The notes beneath the pieces are model-generated. The model did not search any database. It saw only the letters and a list, made by a program, of their open reading frames with translations, and had not been told where the DNA came from. A stretch of DNA of 64,000 nt from an uncultured Clostridia bacterium (GTDB lineage Bacteria; Bacillota; Clostridia; Oscillospirales; Ruminococcaceae), in NCBI GenBank assembly GCA_946498095.1, contig CAMMMX010000013.1:1-64000 (forward strand), given 5' to 3'. Both the position numbers and the translations under genes were made by a program. Positions 1 through 9,001 of this stretch are shown here, one piece after another; position 1 is the first letter of the stretch, and every line of letters begins with the position of its first letter.

Positions 1-2
1 CA

Positions 3-45
3 CCCCATCTGTTAGATAGTATATCATACTCTCTAACAAATGGGG
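3..45. repeat. 43-nt imperfect inverted repeat
   Basis: Three paired blocks (6, 7 and 5 bp) separated by single mismatches close on a 3-nt loop at 23-25: CCCCAT with ATGGGG, TGTTAGA with TCTAACA, AGTAT with ATACT. No T-tract follows on the plus strand, so it is not an obvious terminator. Its role is unknown. It could be the end of a feature left of the window or a protein-binding palindrome. Confidence 0.6.
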
Positions 46-160
46 GGCAGTTCATTTTAGGTTGGGGTTTTTCCCTATGTATGATGAATTAGGCGGAAGC
101 ATGCTGTAGTGTAGGTTCTAGGGAAGAGGACAGATAAAAAACAGGAAGGTAGCACCAACG

Positions 161-194
161 AAAGAAGCAGCGAACGTTTTTGCTGCTTCTTTTC
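161..194 (+). terminator. intrinsic terminator (possibly bidirectional)
   Basis: An 11-bp perfect stem (161-171 with 182-192) has a 10-nt loop and ends in a T-rich arm. It probably ends a transcript entering from the left of the window, and may also stop leftward transcription from the beta-mannosidase gene. Confidence 0.65.
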
Positions 195-419
195 TATGGC
201 ACTTGCATGGGCTATGATTCTGCGGCTGACAGACGCAGGCTAGTTCGCACCATGGATGGAGTTATTTTTCGACACCAATATCATGCGATTAGAACAAGTG
301 GAAACTTTTTCGTCCCAAGTTCAGATATGTGTTGAAGGCAGGCCGATACATGCCTAATCGAAACACGATACCCTATCCACTTCAAATGCGCAGCGGGACA
401 AGTGCTGCAATTTTGACAT
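195..419. other. intergenic stretch, nothing recognised
   Basis: No open frame with a ribosome binding site, promoter or structured RNA was recognised between the terminator and the end of the beta-mannosidase gene. Confidence 0.5.
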
Positions 420-2930
420 TTATTTCTGATTGATTGCAGTTACCGCAATATGACGTCCATCTATGGCTTCTCCCGTTCGGCTACGCAGAAGAACGGTTTT
501 TTCCTCACCGGGCATCAGGTCAAAGTAATTGTCGTCGACATAGATGCCGTCCAGTTCTCCCGTAATCTTGACAAATTTGGCCAACACGTCGGTGCGGACA
601 GTAATCCGAATCTCGTCGCTGGACGGATCCGTCTGGACGTGAAGTGAACAGGGGGCGAGGTTGAGGTCCTTGTAGTCCCGGAAGTAGTGTAGAGCGTTGT
701 CGACGCGTGCGTCCGCCGGAAGCGCATAGAAGAATTCAAAGTTCGAGTAACAGACGTTGACGCGGTTTTGGGAGAACTCCGCCACTCTGCGGCAACTGTG
801 CGCCGGGACATCCACCGTAATGGTATCAGCGTACTCATCGTTACCGAAGAAGTCCTTCAGGCCGACGTGCAGCGTGTCCTGATAGGCGGCAGAGTCATTG
901 TTGCACACCCACAGAGAGAACTTGTCCGGCCCCTCCTCCTGGAAAGAGAGCAGAATGTTTTTGCAGACACGTTTGGTGTAGTAATACCCTGCCTTAGGGC
1001 GCAGATGATAGTCGACGATACTCCAGCTCATCGTGGGCCAGCAGTCGTTGAGCTGCCAGATGAGTGCGCCAGCACATTGTGGAAAACGGCGGCGGTAGTG
1101 TTCGATGCCGTATTTAAGCCCCTGCGCCTGTGCCATCATGGAGAAATCAATGAACTCGTCGAGATTTTTCGGTAACCCCGTGTACTCTTCCATCAGCAAC
1201 CTGCCGCGGTCGGGACGTTTGTCCTTGTTGCGGTAGCGCATCTCGAAGCTTTCATAGTACAACATATCTTCTGGGATGCAGCCTTCCAGCGTCTCGCGAA
1301 CGGGGAGCGCGTGCATGCCGAATTCGGAGCAGAACTTTCCGTAATCGGTGGAGAAACGTTTAAAGGAGACACCGTAGGGGGAATTATCCTGCTTCATTTC
1401 CTCACCGTGCTTGTGCGGGTAAATCTGTCCGGCCCAAACTTGCCAGTTATGTTTGTCGCCGCAGTCGTCGCTATTGGAGTCGTTGCCGCCAAATGGTGAA
1501 GAGGGCCAGTACAGGCGGGAAGGGTCGAGCGTCTCTAGCAGGCGGGGCATCATTTCTTCGAAGATTTTCAAGCCGTACAGCCGTAAGTCAGTGAGTTCGG
1601 GCAGCTTTTGTCCATGCAGCCATTGGATCTCGTTGTTGCCGCACCAGATCGCCAGACAGGTGTATTTGCGCAGCGACTTGACGACGTGAACAATTTCTTC
1701 TTCAACATTCTGCATGAAGGCGTCGTCAAAGTCGGGGTAAGAGGAGCAGGTGAACATGAAATCCTGCCAGACAAGTATGCCTTGGCGGTCGCATTCCTCA
1801 TAGAAGACATCCTTCTCATATACGCCTCCGCCCCAGATACGCAACATATTCATGTTTGCTTCCTTTGCAAGCTCAATCCAGCGGACATAGCGTTCGTCGG
1901 GGATAGCGCCGATCATACTGCTGGCTGGTACCCAGTCGGCCCCGCGTGCAAACAGTTTGATGCCGTTGAGGACAAAAGCAAACTCGTTACGTCCCAACTC
2001 GTCGACCTGTGAAACGGAGACGGTGCGGATACCGAAGTGCTGGAAATAGGTGTCCACAGTTTCGCCGTCGTGCAGTAGCGTAACCGTCAGGTCATACAGA
2101 TGGGCGTCGCCTAAATCATTGGTCCACCAAAGCTGGGGATGCTCTACCATGAGCATCACGCTGTTCTCATCCGCAGGACAGGACACAGTCTGTTCCATGC
2201 AGCCGTTTTCATCGCGGAGGCTGACCCGAGCTTCCCAGCCCTCTCCGATTGCCTCAGAGCGTGTAACGCCGAACGAGACGCGTACCTGTGCACAGTCCTC
2301 CGCTATGGATTCGGTAACTGGGAAGACATCAGCAATCTCCGGAAGCCCGCCTGTGGTCAGGTAGACATCCTTCCAGATGCCGATCGTCAGCATTCGTGGT
2401 CCCCAGTCCCAGCGAAAATTCATCTGAGCCTTGCGTGCCCATACACGATTCGGATTGTAGGAATACCACATACGAGAGTAATCTTTATCAGCCGTTTTTG
2501 CGATCACCGGCTCAAAGATGACATCAATAATGTTGTTACCTGTATGCAGCAGTTCGGAAACGTCCACGACTGCCGGTGTGAACATGTTTTCATGTGCTGC
2601 GGCAAATACGCCATTGATGTAGATCAAGGCAAAGGTATCCAGCCCCTCGAAGGTCAGGACGGCGTCGCCAGAGATACTGGTTAACGTCAGCTCGCGGCGA
2701 TACTGCCAGTAGGCCTCCTCCACCCAGCGGCATTTTTCAATATTCGTCGAGTAGAAGGGGTCGGGGATGCGTTCCGCTGCCATCAGCGTGCTGTGGACGT
2801 CGCCAGGAACCTTGACGTCGAGCCAGTCAGTACAGCTCGTCTGCACGGCTTGCGCACAGGATTCCGCTGCACCGTCGAAACAGCGGAGCTTCCAACCGTC
2901 ATTGAGATTTTTTTTCATGTTTATGTTCAT
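420..2930 (-). CDS. beta-mannosidase, glycoside hydrolase family 2
   Basis: This 836-residue protein should remove terminal beta-mannose from the non-reducing ends of manno-oligosaccharides or N-glycan cores, with retention of configuration. There is no signal peptide, so it acts in the cytoplasm. The GH2 order is visible: N-terminal jelly-roll (about 1-200), Ig-like domain (about 200-310), then a TIM barrel. WCGNNE carries the predicted acid/base Glu434, and CSEFGMHA carries the predicted nucleophile Glu536. The length matches family beta-mannosidases. The annotated ATG has AAGGA directly against it, so the in-frame ATG four codons later (spacing about 12) may be the real start. It stands alone, divergent from metA, with its own promoter at 3038-3066. 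Other GH2 activities are less likely given these motifs. Confidence 0.9.
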   Translation of the reverse strand: MNINMKKNLNDGWKLRCFDGAAESCAQAVQTSCTDWLDVKVPGDVHSTLMAAERIPDPFYSTNIEKCRWVEEAYWQYRRELTLTSISGDAVLTFEGLDTFALIYINGVFAAAHENMFTPAVVDVSELLHTGNNIIDVIFEPVIAKTADKDYSRMWYSYNPNRVWARKAQMNFRWDWGPRMLTIGIWKDVYLTTGGLPEIADVFPVTESIAEDCAQVRVSFGVTRSEAIGEGWEARVSLRDENGCMEQTVSCPADENSVMLMVEHPQLWWTNDLGDAHLYDLTVTLLHDGETVDTYFQHFGIRTVSVSQVDELGRNEFAFVLNGIKLFARGADWVPASSMIGAIPDERYVRWIELAKEANMNMLRIWGGGVYEKDVFYEECDRQGILVWQDFMFTCSSYPDFDDAFMQNVEEEIVHVVKSLRKYTCLAIWCGNNEIQWLHGQKLPELTDLRLYGLKIFEEMMPRLLETLDPSRLYWPSSPFGGNDSNSDDCGDKHNWQVWAGQIYPHKHGEEMKQDNSPYGVSFKRFSTDYGKFCSEFGMHALPVRETLEGCIPEDMLYYESFEMRYRNKDKRPDRGRLLMEEYTGLPKNLDEFIDFSMMAQAQGLKYGIEHYRRRFPQCAGALIWQLNDCWPTMSWSIVDYHLRPKAGYYYTKRVCKNILLSFQEEGPDKFSLWVCNNDSAAYQDTLHVGLKDFFGNDEYADTITVDVPAHSCRRVAEFSQNRVNVCYSNFEFFYALPADARVDNALHYFRDYKDLNLAPCSLHVQTDPSSDEIRITVRTDVLAKFVKITGELDGIYVDDNYFDLMPGEEKTVLLRSRTGEAIDGRHIAVTAINQK

Positions 2931-3037
2931 TCCTTTTCATTGGTAGGCTGAAAGAGTTGCCTTTCAAGCACTGCTTTTTATCAATCTACGTCGCTGGAGC
3001 GGAACGTTTCGTCCTGTATCCGTCTACCATTGTTTCC

Positions 3038-3066
3038 ATCTTACACGATTCCACTGCAATTGTAAA
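3038..3066 (-). promoter_or_regulatory. sigma-A promoter of the beta-mannosidase gene
   Basis: Read on the minus strand: -35 TTTACA (3061-3066), 17-bp spacer, -10 TAAGAT (3038-3043). It lies about 110 bp upstream of the start codon. Confidence 0.7.
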
Positions 3067-3549
3067 GCGGTACGCCGTCATTTTTCCATATGGGAGAATA
3101 GGGCGATTTTTGTCTTTTTCAAATAATCAGTAAGAAAGAATAAAACGAAACACGAATATTAGATGTTATATGATAGCGGAATCATTTAGTAGGCAATTTT
3201 TCTTTCCTTTTATTTTACATGATCTCCATATTTCCATCCAATACTTCCATCGCGTAGCAGAGGACGGAGCTAACCAGTAATACACATACAGATATGTTGT
3301 TCGACTCCATCAATACGGGAGCGAAAACGTGAAGAGAAAAGGTAAAGTGGTTTTTATCTTAGAAGAAGGAAGCATATAAGGGCCAAGTTTGTCGTTTTTG
3401 AAAAAATGATCGGGGTATTGATGAGGTGTCGTGTTAGGTATGCATGCGTTGTGCGCCCGCTGCGCACAGGATTTTCCTTGGCTATCCGCCGCACGTGGGA
3501 TGGTATACCACGGTACATATGATTTGGCTGGAGTTAGGGTGATCCGGAC
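3067..3549. other. intergenic region between divergent genes
   Basis: No gene was recognised. It holds a 7-bp perfect hairpin with a 5-nt loop at 3450-3468 (TGTGCGC/GCGCACA) without a good T-tract. No SAM riboswitch or T-box was seen ahead of metA, and the metA promoter lies downstream of this region. Confidence 0.5.
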
Positions 3550-3578
3550 TTGTAAACATGGTCAAATTTTGCTATAAT
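3550..3578 (+). promoter_or_regulatory. sigma-A promoter of metA
   Basis: -35 TTGTAA (3550-3555), 17-bp spacer, -10 TATAAT (3573-3578). The start codon is about 36 bp from the expected transcription start, leaving no room for a leader riboswitch. Confidence 0.8.
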
Positions 3579-3621
3579 ATATGTTATATTTTGATTTTAT
3601 TGTATTTGTACGGAGGACACT

Positions 3622-4539
3622 ATGCCGATTAATATACCAGGTGACCTTCCTGCCTTTAAAACGTTGGAGGAAGAGAATATTTTCGTCATGTGCACAGACC
3701 GGGCGCAGCATCAGGATATTCGCCCCCTGAAAATTGCCATCCTTAACCTGATGCCGACTAAAATTACGACCGAAACGCAGCTGCTGCGTCTTCTGAGCAA
3801 TACCCCAATCCAGGTGGACATTACTTTGTTGCAGGCTGCGTCGCACGTCTCGCGGAATACATCGTCGGAGCACTTGCTGGCTTTTTACCAGACATTCGAC
3901 GACGTTCGTGAAAGCCGTTTTGATGGCCTTATCATCACAGGCGCTCCGGTTGAGCAGATGCCTTTTGAGGACGTCGATTACTGGGAGGAACTGTGTCGGA
4001 TCATGGAATGGTCTCGTACACATGTTTTTTCCACCTTCCATATTTGCTGGGGAGCGCAAGCGGGACTGTATTACCATTACGGCATCCCGAAGCATGACTT
4101 GCCGCAAAAGATGTTTGGTGTCTTTCCGCATCGGTTGTACTTTCCTACGCATCCGTTAGTGCGAGGCTTCGACGAAGTTTTTTATGTTCCGCATTCACGT
4201 CATACCGAGGTGCGCCGAGAAGATATTGAAAAAGTAAAAGACCTGGAAATACTCGCCTATTCCGACATTGCCGGCGTCAATATTATTGTCAGCAAGGATT
4301 GCCGTCAATTTTTCGTCACCGGCCACGCCGAATATGACCGTGAGACGCTGGCAAAAGAGTACTTCCGCGATAAGGACAGGGGGTTAGAGATCCAAATGCC
4401 CTACAACTATTTTCCGGAGAATGACAATACGAAGGAGCCTCAGTTTATCTGGCGCTCACACGCGAACCTCCTGTATACAAACTGGCTCAACTACTTCCTC
4501 TATCAGCAAACCCCGTACGATTGGGCGAATGCGCTATGA
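3622..4539 (+). CDS. metAA: homoserine O-acyltransferase (MetA/MetAA), probably acetyl-specific
   Basis: It acylates the hydroxyl of homoserine in the first committed step of methionine synthesis, in the cytoplasm. The 305-residue protein has the complete MetA triad: nucleophile Cys142 ([11 protein letters not shown]), His235 and Glu237 (GHAEYD). Position 111 is glutamate (GAPVE). Published work on this family links Glu111 to acetyl-CoA and Gly111 to succinyl-CoA, so the product is predicted to be O-acetylhomoserine. GGAGG lies 5 nt before the ATG, and a consensus promoter sits just upstream. The last bases overlap the start of the next gene (ATGA), suggesting translational coupling. No other methionine gene is nearby. 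Confidence 0.95.
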   Translation: MPINIPGDLPAFKTLEEENIFVMCTDRAQHQDIRPLKIAILNLMPTKITTETQLLRLLSNTPIQVDITLLQAASHVSRNTSSEHLLAFYQTFDDVRESRFDGLIITGAPVEQMPFEDVDYWEELCRIMEWSRTHVFSTFHICWGAQAGLYYHYGIPKHDLPQKMFGVFPHRLYFPTHPLVRGFDEVFYVPHSRHTEVRREDIEKVKDLEILAYSDIAGVNIIVSKDCRQFFVTGHAEYDRETLAKEYFRDKDRGLEIQMPYNYFPENDNTKEPQFIWRSHANLLYTNWLNYFLYQQTPYDWANAL

Positions 4540-5462
4540 AACTTTTCAAACGGGTCTTGTTTTATACAGTTCCCGTTCTGCTGTTTTTCGCCTTAGTATT
4601 CCTCCTCATTCAGATTTGGCCTTTGTCTGATGCGGTGAAGGAGAATCCCTTTCTTGCCGATCACTACGGCAGGCCGCTTATTATCGCCCATCGCGGCGGG
4701 ATGGACTATGCGCCGGAAAATACCGTCCCTGCCTTTGACAAGGCGATCGATATGGGCGCCGATGTGCTGGAGCTGGATCTTGGCATCACTGCGGACGGTG
4801 TATTGGTGCCCTGTCACGATCTGAAGATCGACGTTGTCAGCGATGGTAAGGGATACCTTGCAACCTACACCTATGAAGAGCTGCAGCAATTTAATTTCGG
4901 CTATTACTATTACGAGAACGGGGACTACCCCTATCGCGACGCCCCGGTGCGTCTGCCGCGGCTGGAGGAACTACTGAGCCGTTACCCGGATACGCTGTTC
5001 ATGGTGGAAATCAAGGACACAGGGGAATTGGGCAGACGATCTGCCGACGCGCTGGTTCAGGCGATTAACGGTGCGGATGCCCACAGCCGTGTTGTTACCT
5101 GTGCCTTTGACGACGAAACGCTGGGGTACTTCCGAAAGAAAGGCGGCAAGGAGTTTTATACCTCGACCGCCTACAATCAGACGAAAAAGCTCGTGGTGGC
5201 GAATATTTTGCACTGCGACATCTTCATTTGCTCACACGATGCTTGTATGGCGGTGCCGGTCAAGCAGGAGGGGTTCCGACTGGATACGCCACGACTTGTG
5301 GATCGTACCCATCAGCGCAATATGGCCATTCAGTACTGGACGATCAATCGAAAGGACGAAATGAGGCGGCTCATCGAGTTGGGGGCCGACGGCATCATTA
5401 CCGATGATCCGGCGATGATGAAGGAGCTTTTAATCGAGATGGGGTACTCGATGGATCGATAG
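4536..5462 (+). CDS. membrane-anchored glycerophosphodiester phosphodiesterase
   Basis: It should hydrolyse glycerophosphodiesters, from phospholipid or teichoic-acid turnover, to glycerol-3-phosphate and an alcohol. One N-terminal transmembrane helix (about residues 6-28) is followed by a GDPD TIM barrel. Recognisable parts are IIAHRGG and APENT near the domain start, [10 protein letters not shown] with CHD as metal and catalytic region, and VEIKD. The barrel is probably outside the cell. The ATG at 4536 overlaps the metA stop as ATGA and begins MKLFKRV, so it is preferred over an in-frame ATG at 4521. The length of 308 residues is normal for an anchored GDPD. The link with metA appears to be positional only. 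Confidence 0.88.
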   Translation: MKLFKRVLFYTVPVLLFFALVFLLIQIWPLSDAVKENPFLADHYGRPLIIAHRGGMDYAPENTVPAFDKAIDMGADVLELDLGITADGVLVPCHDLKIDVVSDGKGYLATYTYEELQQFNFGYYYYENGDYPYRDAPVRLPRLEELLSRYPDTLFMVEIKDTGELGRRSADALVQAINGADAHSRVVTCAFDDETLGYFRKKGGKEFYTSTAYNQTKKLVVANILHCDIFICSHDACMAVPVKQEGFRLDTPRLVDRTHQRNMAIQYWTINRKDEMRRLIELGADGIITDDPAMMKELLIEMGYSMDR

Positions 5463-5483
5463 GTCTGTAGTATACGAGGCATT

Positions 5484-6092
5484 ATGGGAGTGAAGGTGAT
5501 GAGATGGTTCATTGTACTGGCTGTATTTGCTGCCGTTGTCTTGCTGGGGCTTGTGGCCTTTTTGGCAATCCGCAGGAAAGCGTGTAGGCTCAGTAGGGAG
5601 TTGTTTGGAACGGCAAATTTTGTGTCCGGATTGCATGCGGCGCAGCGGCAGGTCGAAGAAACGCCGCGTTCCTTGAGCGGTTGCGATCGTATTTACCTTC
5701 CACAGATCTGCCGGGATTTTCCGGACTTTAACGTCGAACAAGCGAAGCTGTACGCCTGTGAGGCGCTGCAAAAGTACTTGGCGGGATATGAAGGTGTTGT
5801 GGTGCACAATGTTGTCATCAGCCGCTATAGGCGTTATGGGGTGGAAAAGACGATTACCTTTCAGGCTGCGGCGGAGCATCTGGAGGATGGCGTGAAGAAG
5901 CAGGAAAAGTATGAGCTCTTATATGCTTACCGTCCGGCAGCGAAGGAGGGCGAGACGGTTAAAGCGGCGTCCTGTCCGCATTGCGGCGCACCGCTGTCGT
6001 CGCTGGAGGAAAGGGTATGCACCTATTGCCGGAGCCGTCTAGTCGATCTTTTGGACAGCGCGTGGTCCTTCACCGATATCCGTATATGCTGA
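5484..6092 (+). CDS. hypothetical membrane protein with C-terminal zinc ribbon
   Basis: No function is assigned. The 202-residue protein has one N-terminal transmembrane helix (about 6-27). A middle soluble region (about 55-155) has a mixed alpha/beta pattern weakly like Tim44-type domains. A C-terminal zinc ribbon has two CxxC pairs (CPHCG and CTYCR). It follows the phosphodiesterase by 21 bp and is probably in the metA transcript. GAGG lies 4 nt before the ATG at 5484; a second ATG at 5499 is possible. A bidirectional terminator follows at 6154-6194. Confidence 0.7.
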   Translation: MGVKVMRWFIVLAVFAAVVLLGLVAFLAIRRKACRLSRELFGTANFVSGLHAAQRQVEETPRSLSGCDRIYLPQICRDFPDFNVEQAKLYACEALQKYLAGYEGVVVHNVVISRYRRYGVEKTITFQAAAEHLEDGVKKQEKYELLYAYRPAAKEGETVKAASCPHCGAPLSSLEERVCTYCRSRLVDLLDSAWSFTDIRIC

Positions 6093-6109
6093 CGGCAAGG
6101 TTCGTATTA

Positions 6110-6153
6110 GTCAATAGCGGCGCGTGGTACCGCCCTATGCTTGCATTCTTTAT
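6110..6153 (+). promoter_or_regulatory. T-box-like antiterminator motif (orphan, weak)
   Basis: TGGTACCGC at 6125-6133 matches the conserved core of the T-box sequence (UGGNACCGC) and lies 20 bp before a strong terminator, the arrangement of a T-box riboswitch. The expected stem I with specifier loop would fall in the preceding gene, and the next gene runs the opposite way. It may be a degenerate remnant or a chance match. Confidence 0.25.
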
Positions 6154-6194
6154 AAAAGAGGCGCTGTTCCTGTCCAAGAAACAGCGCCTCTTTT
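6154..6194. terminator. bidirectional intrinsic terminator
   Basis: A 15-bp perfect stem (6154-6168 with 6180-6194) has an 11-nt loop, an A-run on the left arm and a T-run on the right arm. It separates the metA transcript from the convergent AI-2E-type gene. Confidence 0.85.
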
Positions 6195-6342
6195 GTCGTA
6201 TTCATGAGCCCTTTTAGCCGGTTACCTGGAACCTTTGGCAAGGTGGTCATAAAATCGCTCCTGTCTGCCAGTGACTCTACCGGATGGACAGTGCGCATCA
6301 GCGATAATATCGCACGTCGAAAGCTCCTAATAAAAGTGCCAT

Positions 6343-7608
6343 TTATTTTTGAATAGTGTCCTGATCGGCGGTAGGCTCAGTCGTAAAACTGTCAGTGCTC
6401 GCCGGAGGATCGTCAGGCGGCCTACGGTCTTTTTTACACCTGCTTTTGATGGGCTTTTTCAGGGAAGGCAGCGGTTCAATGACGATCCCCTTCTTTTTCA
6501 AGCGGTTATTGACGATCAACCGGCACAGGCCGTAAATAAGCGCGAAGACTGGTACTCCCAGCAGCATCCCCATAAAGCCGAAGACGCTGCCGCCAATCAT
6601 GATGGCAAGAAGAACCCATAGCCCTCCCAGGCCAATGGAATTACCAACGACACGGGGATAGATCACGTTGCCGTCAAACTGCTGCAGCAGAAGAATAAAA
6701 ACCAGGAACCCGATAGCAGGCATCAGCCCAGTGGTAAGGATAATCAGAATGGAGGGAATGGTTCCGATGTAGGCCCCCAGATAGGGAATTAGCGCGGTGA
6801 CGCCGATGATCACGCTGACCAAAGGGGCGTAGGGCATGCGGAAGATGGTCATACCAATGAAGCATAGCGTTCCTAGAATAAGAGCCTCGGTGAGCTGTCC
6901 GCCAATGAACCGGGAAAAGGTCTTGTTAGCCTTGGAACTGGCGCGCATGATCCGGTCGGCGTATTCTGTTTTGATGAAAGCGTAGTTGATGCGTTTGAGA
7001 ATATGAATCAGTTTATCTTTTGAAAACAAAAGGTAGATCGAGATAGTCAGGCTCAGTACGAAATTGATGACGCTGGTGGTTACGCCAATCGTAAAATTAA
7101 ACAGGTAAGGCACAACATTGGATAAGAATTGCGTCAGCTGGCTCATAATTTCTTTCCAGTTTTCTCCGACCTTTTTCCAGATATCGCTGGCAAAGTCATA
7201 TTCCGTGGTCAGCTTGTTGACATACTCAGTCACATTATCAAAAAATCCGGGAAGGCTTGCGCCGAGCTTGGTTACGCTTCCCGTCACCTGTGGGATAATG
7301 AACCATAAAAGCCCTACAAGCAATCCCCCGACGAACAATAACGTCAGAACCAAGCTCAGTCCTCGTTTCATACGGTATAGAACAGGGCTTTTGTCCCATA
7401 CTTTGGCAAGAAGCTTGTTTTCAATCAGCTTCATCGGGATATTGAGCACATACGCAATGAAGATGCCGGTAATTACAGGGGATACGATCCGATAAACGTA
7501 CCCCAAAACACCGGCGACACGATCCAGATTGGAGAGCGTTAGAAAAAGTACGATGGCATAAGTAATCAGGAGAATCCATTTTTTTAGCTGGGAACGGTTG
7601 GAATCCAT
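6343..7608 (-). CDS. AI-2E family transporter (PerM/YdiK-like permease)
   Basis: This is a polytopic inner-membrane protein of the AI-2 exporter superfamily. Members include autoinducer-2 exporters and sodium/proton antiporters, so the substrate cannot be assigned. It has about eight hydrophobic segments: two near the N-terminus, one pair at about 65-95, and a dense block from about 170 to 360 with the family pattern around LIPYLGAYIG. A loop of about 50 residues holds a predicted amphipathic region. The C-terminal 40 residues are hydrophilic and rich in Pro, Asp and Thr. AAAGGA lies about 10 nt before the ATG. It is a single gene, 421 residues, with normal family length. Confidence 0.85.
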   Translation of the reverse strand: MDSNRSQLKKWILLITYAIVLFLTLSNLDRVAGVLGYVYRIVSPVITGIFIAYVLNIPMKLIENKLLAKVWDKSPVLYRMKRGLSLVLTLLFVGGLLVGLLWFIIPQVTGSVTKLGASLPGFFDNVTEYVNKLTTEYDFASDIWKKVGENWKEIMSQLTQFLSNVVPYLFNFTIGVTTSVINFVLSLTISIYLLFSKDKLIHILKRINYAFIKTEYADRIMRASSKANKTFSRFIGGQLTEALILGTLCFIGMTIFRMPYAPLVSVIIGVTALIPYLGAYIGTIPSILIILTTGLMPAIGFLVFILLLQQFDGNVIYPRVVGNSIGLGGLWVLLAIMIGGSVFGFMGMLLGVPVFALIYGLCRLIVNNRLKKKGIVIEPLPSLKKPIKSRCKKDRRPPDDPPASTDSFTTEPTADQDTIQK

Positions 7609-7718
7609 GTGTGACCTGTCCTTTCTGTCGGTTGCGTTTCGAGCATACCTCCATTATATTTCATGCCGACGTTAGAAGCAAGCAATACAGCGTTAAAAAT
7701 ATCTTGCCAAGTTGCAAC

Positions 7719-7747
7719 TTGATTATTTGTTGGAAAGATCATATAAT
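7719..7747 (+). promoter_or_regulatory. sigma-A promoter of the SEDS-ispDF operon
   Basis: -35 TTGATT (7719-7724), 17-bp spacer, -10 TATAAT (7742-7747). The expected transcript start is near 7754, which rules out an upstream start codon at 7712 and supports the ATG at 7823. Confidence 0.8.
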
Positions 7748-7822
7748 GAAAAAAGACGGCGGACAGCTGTGAGCGGCATCCGGCCGCATTTTTGTACGCA
7801 TAAAAGGAGGGCGGTACGCTGC

Positions 7823-9001
7823 ATGAAGGATGAAAACCTGGTTAAGAAGGTATTTTCCGCAGTAGGGAATTATTTTCGTCACACAGATTTGATTTTGTGG
7901 GGACTGTGCTTTATTGCGACAGCGATATCCGTAATGATGCTGATTTCAATCTCGTATGCGGGTTTTGGAAAGCAAAGCCTATTCGTGATACAGCTCATCG
8001 GCAGTATGATGGGTGTAATTTGCGCTGTCATTATTTCTATTTTTGACTACCATACCTTAGCGAAGCTGTGGTTTCTATACACCCCGGTTTTTGCCATCCT
8101 CGTTCTTTTGACATTGACGCCGCTGGGGATTGAACGCGAGTTGACAGGAGACCGCGCCTGGCTGGATTTCGGATTCACAACGCTGCAGCCGTCGGAATTT
8201 TTCAAGTTGGTGTTTGTCTTCACATTTGCTTACCATTTATCCCGTGTCAAAGAGATAGGAAACATCAACCGTCTGCGTTATCTGATACCAGTTCTGCTTC
8301 ATGCCGGTGCTGCAATCGGGTTGATCTTGCTGCAAAAGGATACAGGCACGACCCTTGTGTTCATTTTTATTTTTCTTTGTATGATATTTGCAGCGGGGCT
8401 TTCGTGGAAATATATCACGGCAGCACTGTTGTCCGCACCCATTGTCGCGTATTTTTTGTGGGAGTATGTATTGAAGGAGCATCACAAAGACCGCATTCTC
8501 GTCCTGTTTAACCTTGATGGTAATACGCTTGGCGACGGGTGGCAGCAGTCCCTGGGTAAAATTGCAATGGGCAGCGGAATGCTGAAAGGTAAGGGACTGT
8601 TCAGCTCGGGGCTCTCTTTCGTCCCAGAAATCTATAATGATTTCATTTTTGCGCATATTGGTCAAACGCTTGGTTTTATCGGCTGTGTTGGGACGGCGTT
8701 TTTACTTTTGATGATTTGCTTCAAGATCCTGCATGTCTCCATGTGCGCGAAAGACAGCCTTGGGCGACTGTTGTGTATAGGCGTGTTTGCCATCATTATT
8801 TTTCATTCGATTATCAATATTGGGATGGTACTATGCGTCGTACCTGTTGTTGGGATTCCCTTGCCTTTTATCAGCGCAGGCGGCTCGTCGGCGCTGGCAA
8901 TGTATGCCGCTATCGGAATTGTACAAGGCGTACATGCGCGCAGCAGCAGTAAATTGATGTTTGAAAGCGATGGCGGCAGGAGAGGTGGGGGAGCCGGATG
9001 A
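7823..9001 (+). CDS. SEDS family peptidoglycan glycosyltransferase (FtsW/RodA/SpoVE)
   Basis: It polymerises glycan strands from lipid II in the membrane, working with a class B penicillin-binding protein in elongation, division or spore cortex synthesis. About ten transmembrane segments are visible. Family signatures include RAWLDFG followed by LQPSEF near residue 120, and [11 protein letters not shown] near the C-terminus. The start is the ATG at 7823 (392 residues), with GGAGG 12 nt upstream and inside the transcript. The next gene overlaps by 4 bp (ATGA). No partner transpeptidase is nearby, so RodA, FtsW and SpoVE cannot be told apart here; RodA is the most likely by sequence feel. Confidence 0.88.
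   Translation: MKDENLVKKVFSAVGNYFRHTDLILWGLCFIATAISVMMLISISYAGFGKQSLFVIQLIGSMMGVICAVIISIFDYHTLAKLWFLYTPVFAILVLLTLTPLGIERELTGDRAWLDFGFTTLQPSEFFKLVFVFTFAYHLSRVKEIGNINRLRYLIPVLLHAGAAIGLILLQKDTGTTLVFIFIFLCMIFAAGLSWKYITAALLSAPIVAYFLWEYVLKEHHKDRILVLFNLDGNTLGDGWQQSLGKIAMGSGMLKGKGLFSSGLSFVPEIYNDFIFAHIGQTLGFIGCVGTAFLLLMICFKILHVSMCAKDSLGRLLCIGVFAIIIFHSIINIGMVLCVVPVVGIPLPFISAGGSSALAMYAAIGIVQGVHARSSSKLMFESDGGRRGGGAG

Noticed and set aside
450-2684. Forward-strand ORFs inside the beta-mannosidase gene
   Set aside because: They are shadow frames of a clear GH2 gene and lack ribosome binding sites.
3067-3621. SAM riboswitch or T-box ahead of metA
   Set aside because: The consensus promoter is only about 36 bp before the start codon, so no structured leader fits, and no conserved riboswitch sequence was found upstream.
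7712-7822. Longer start for the SEDS gene
   Set aside because: The codons overlap the promoter -35/-10 at 7719-7747 and would lie upstream of the transcript start.
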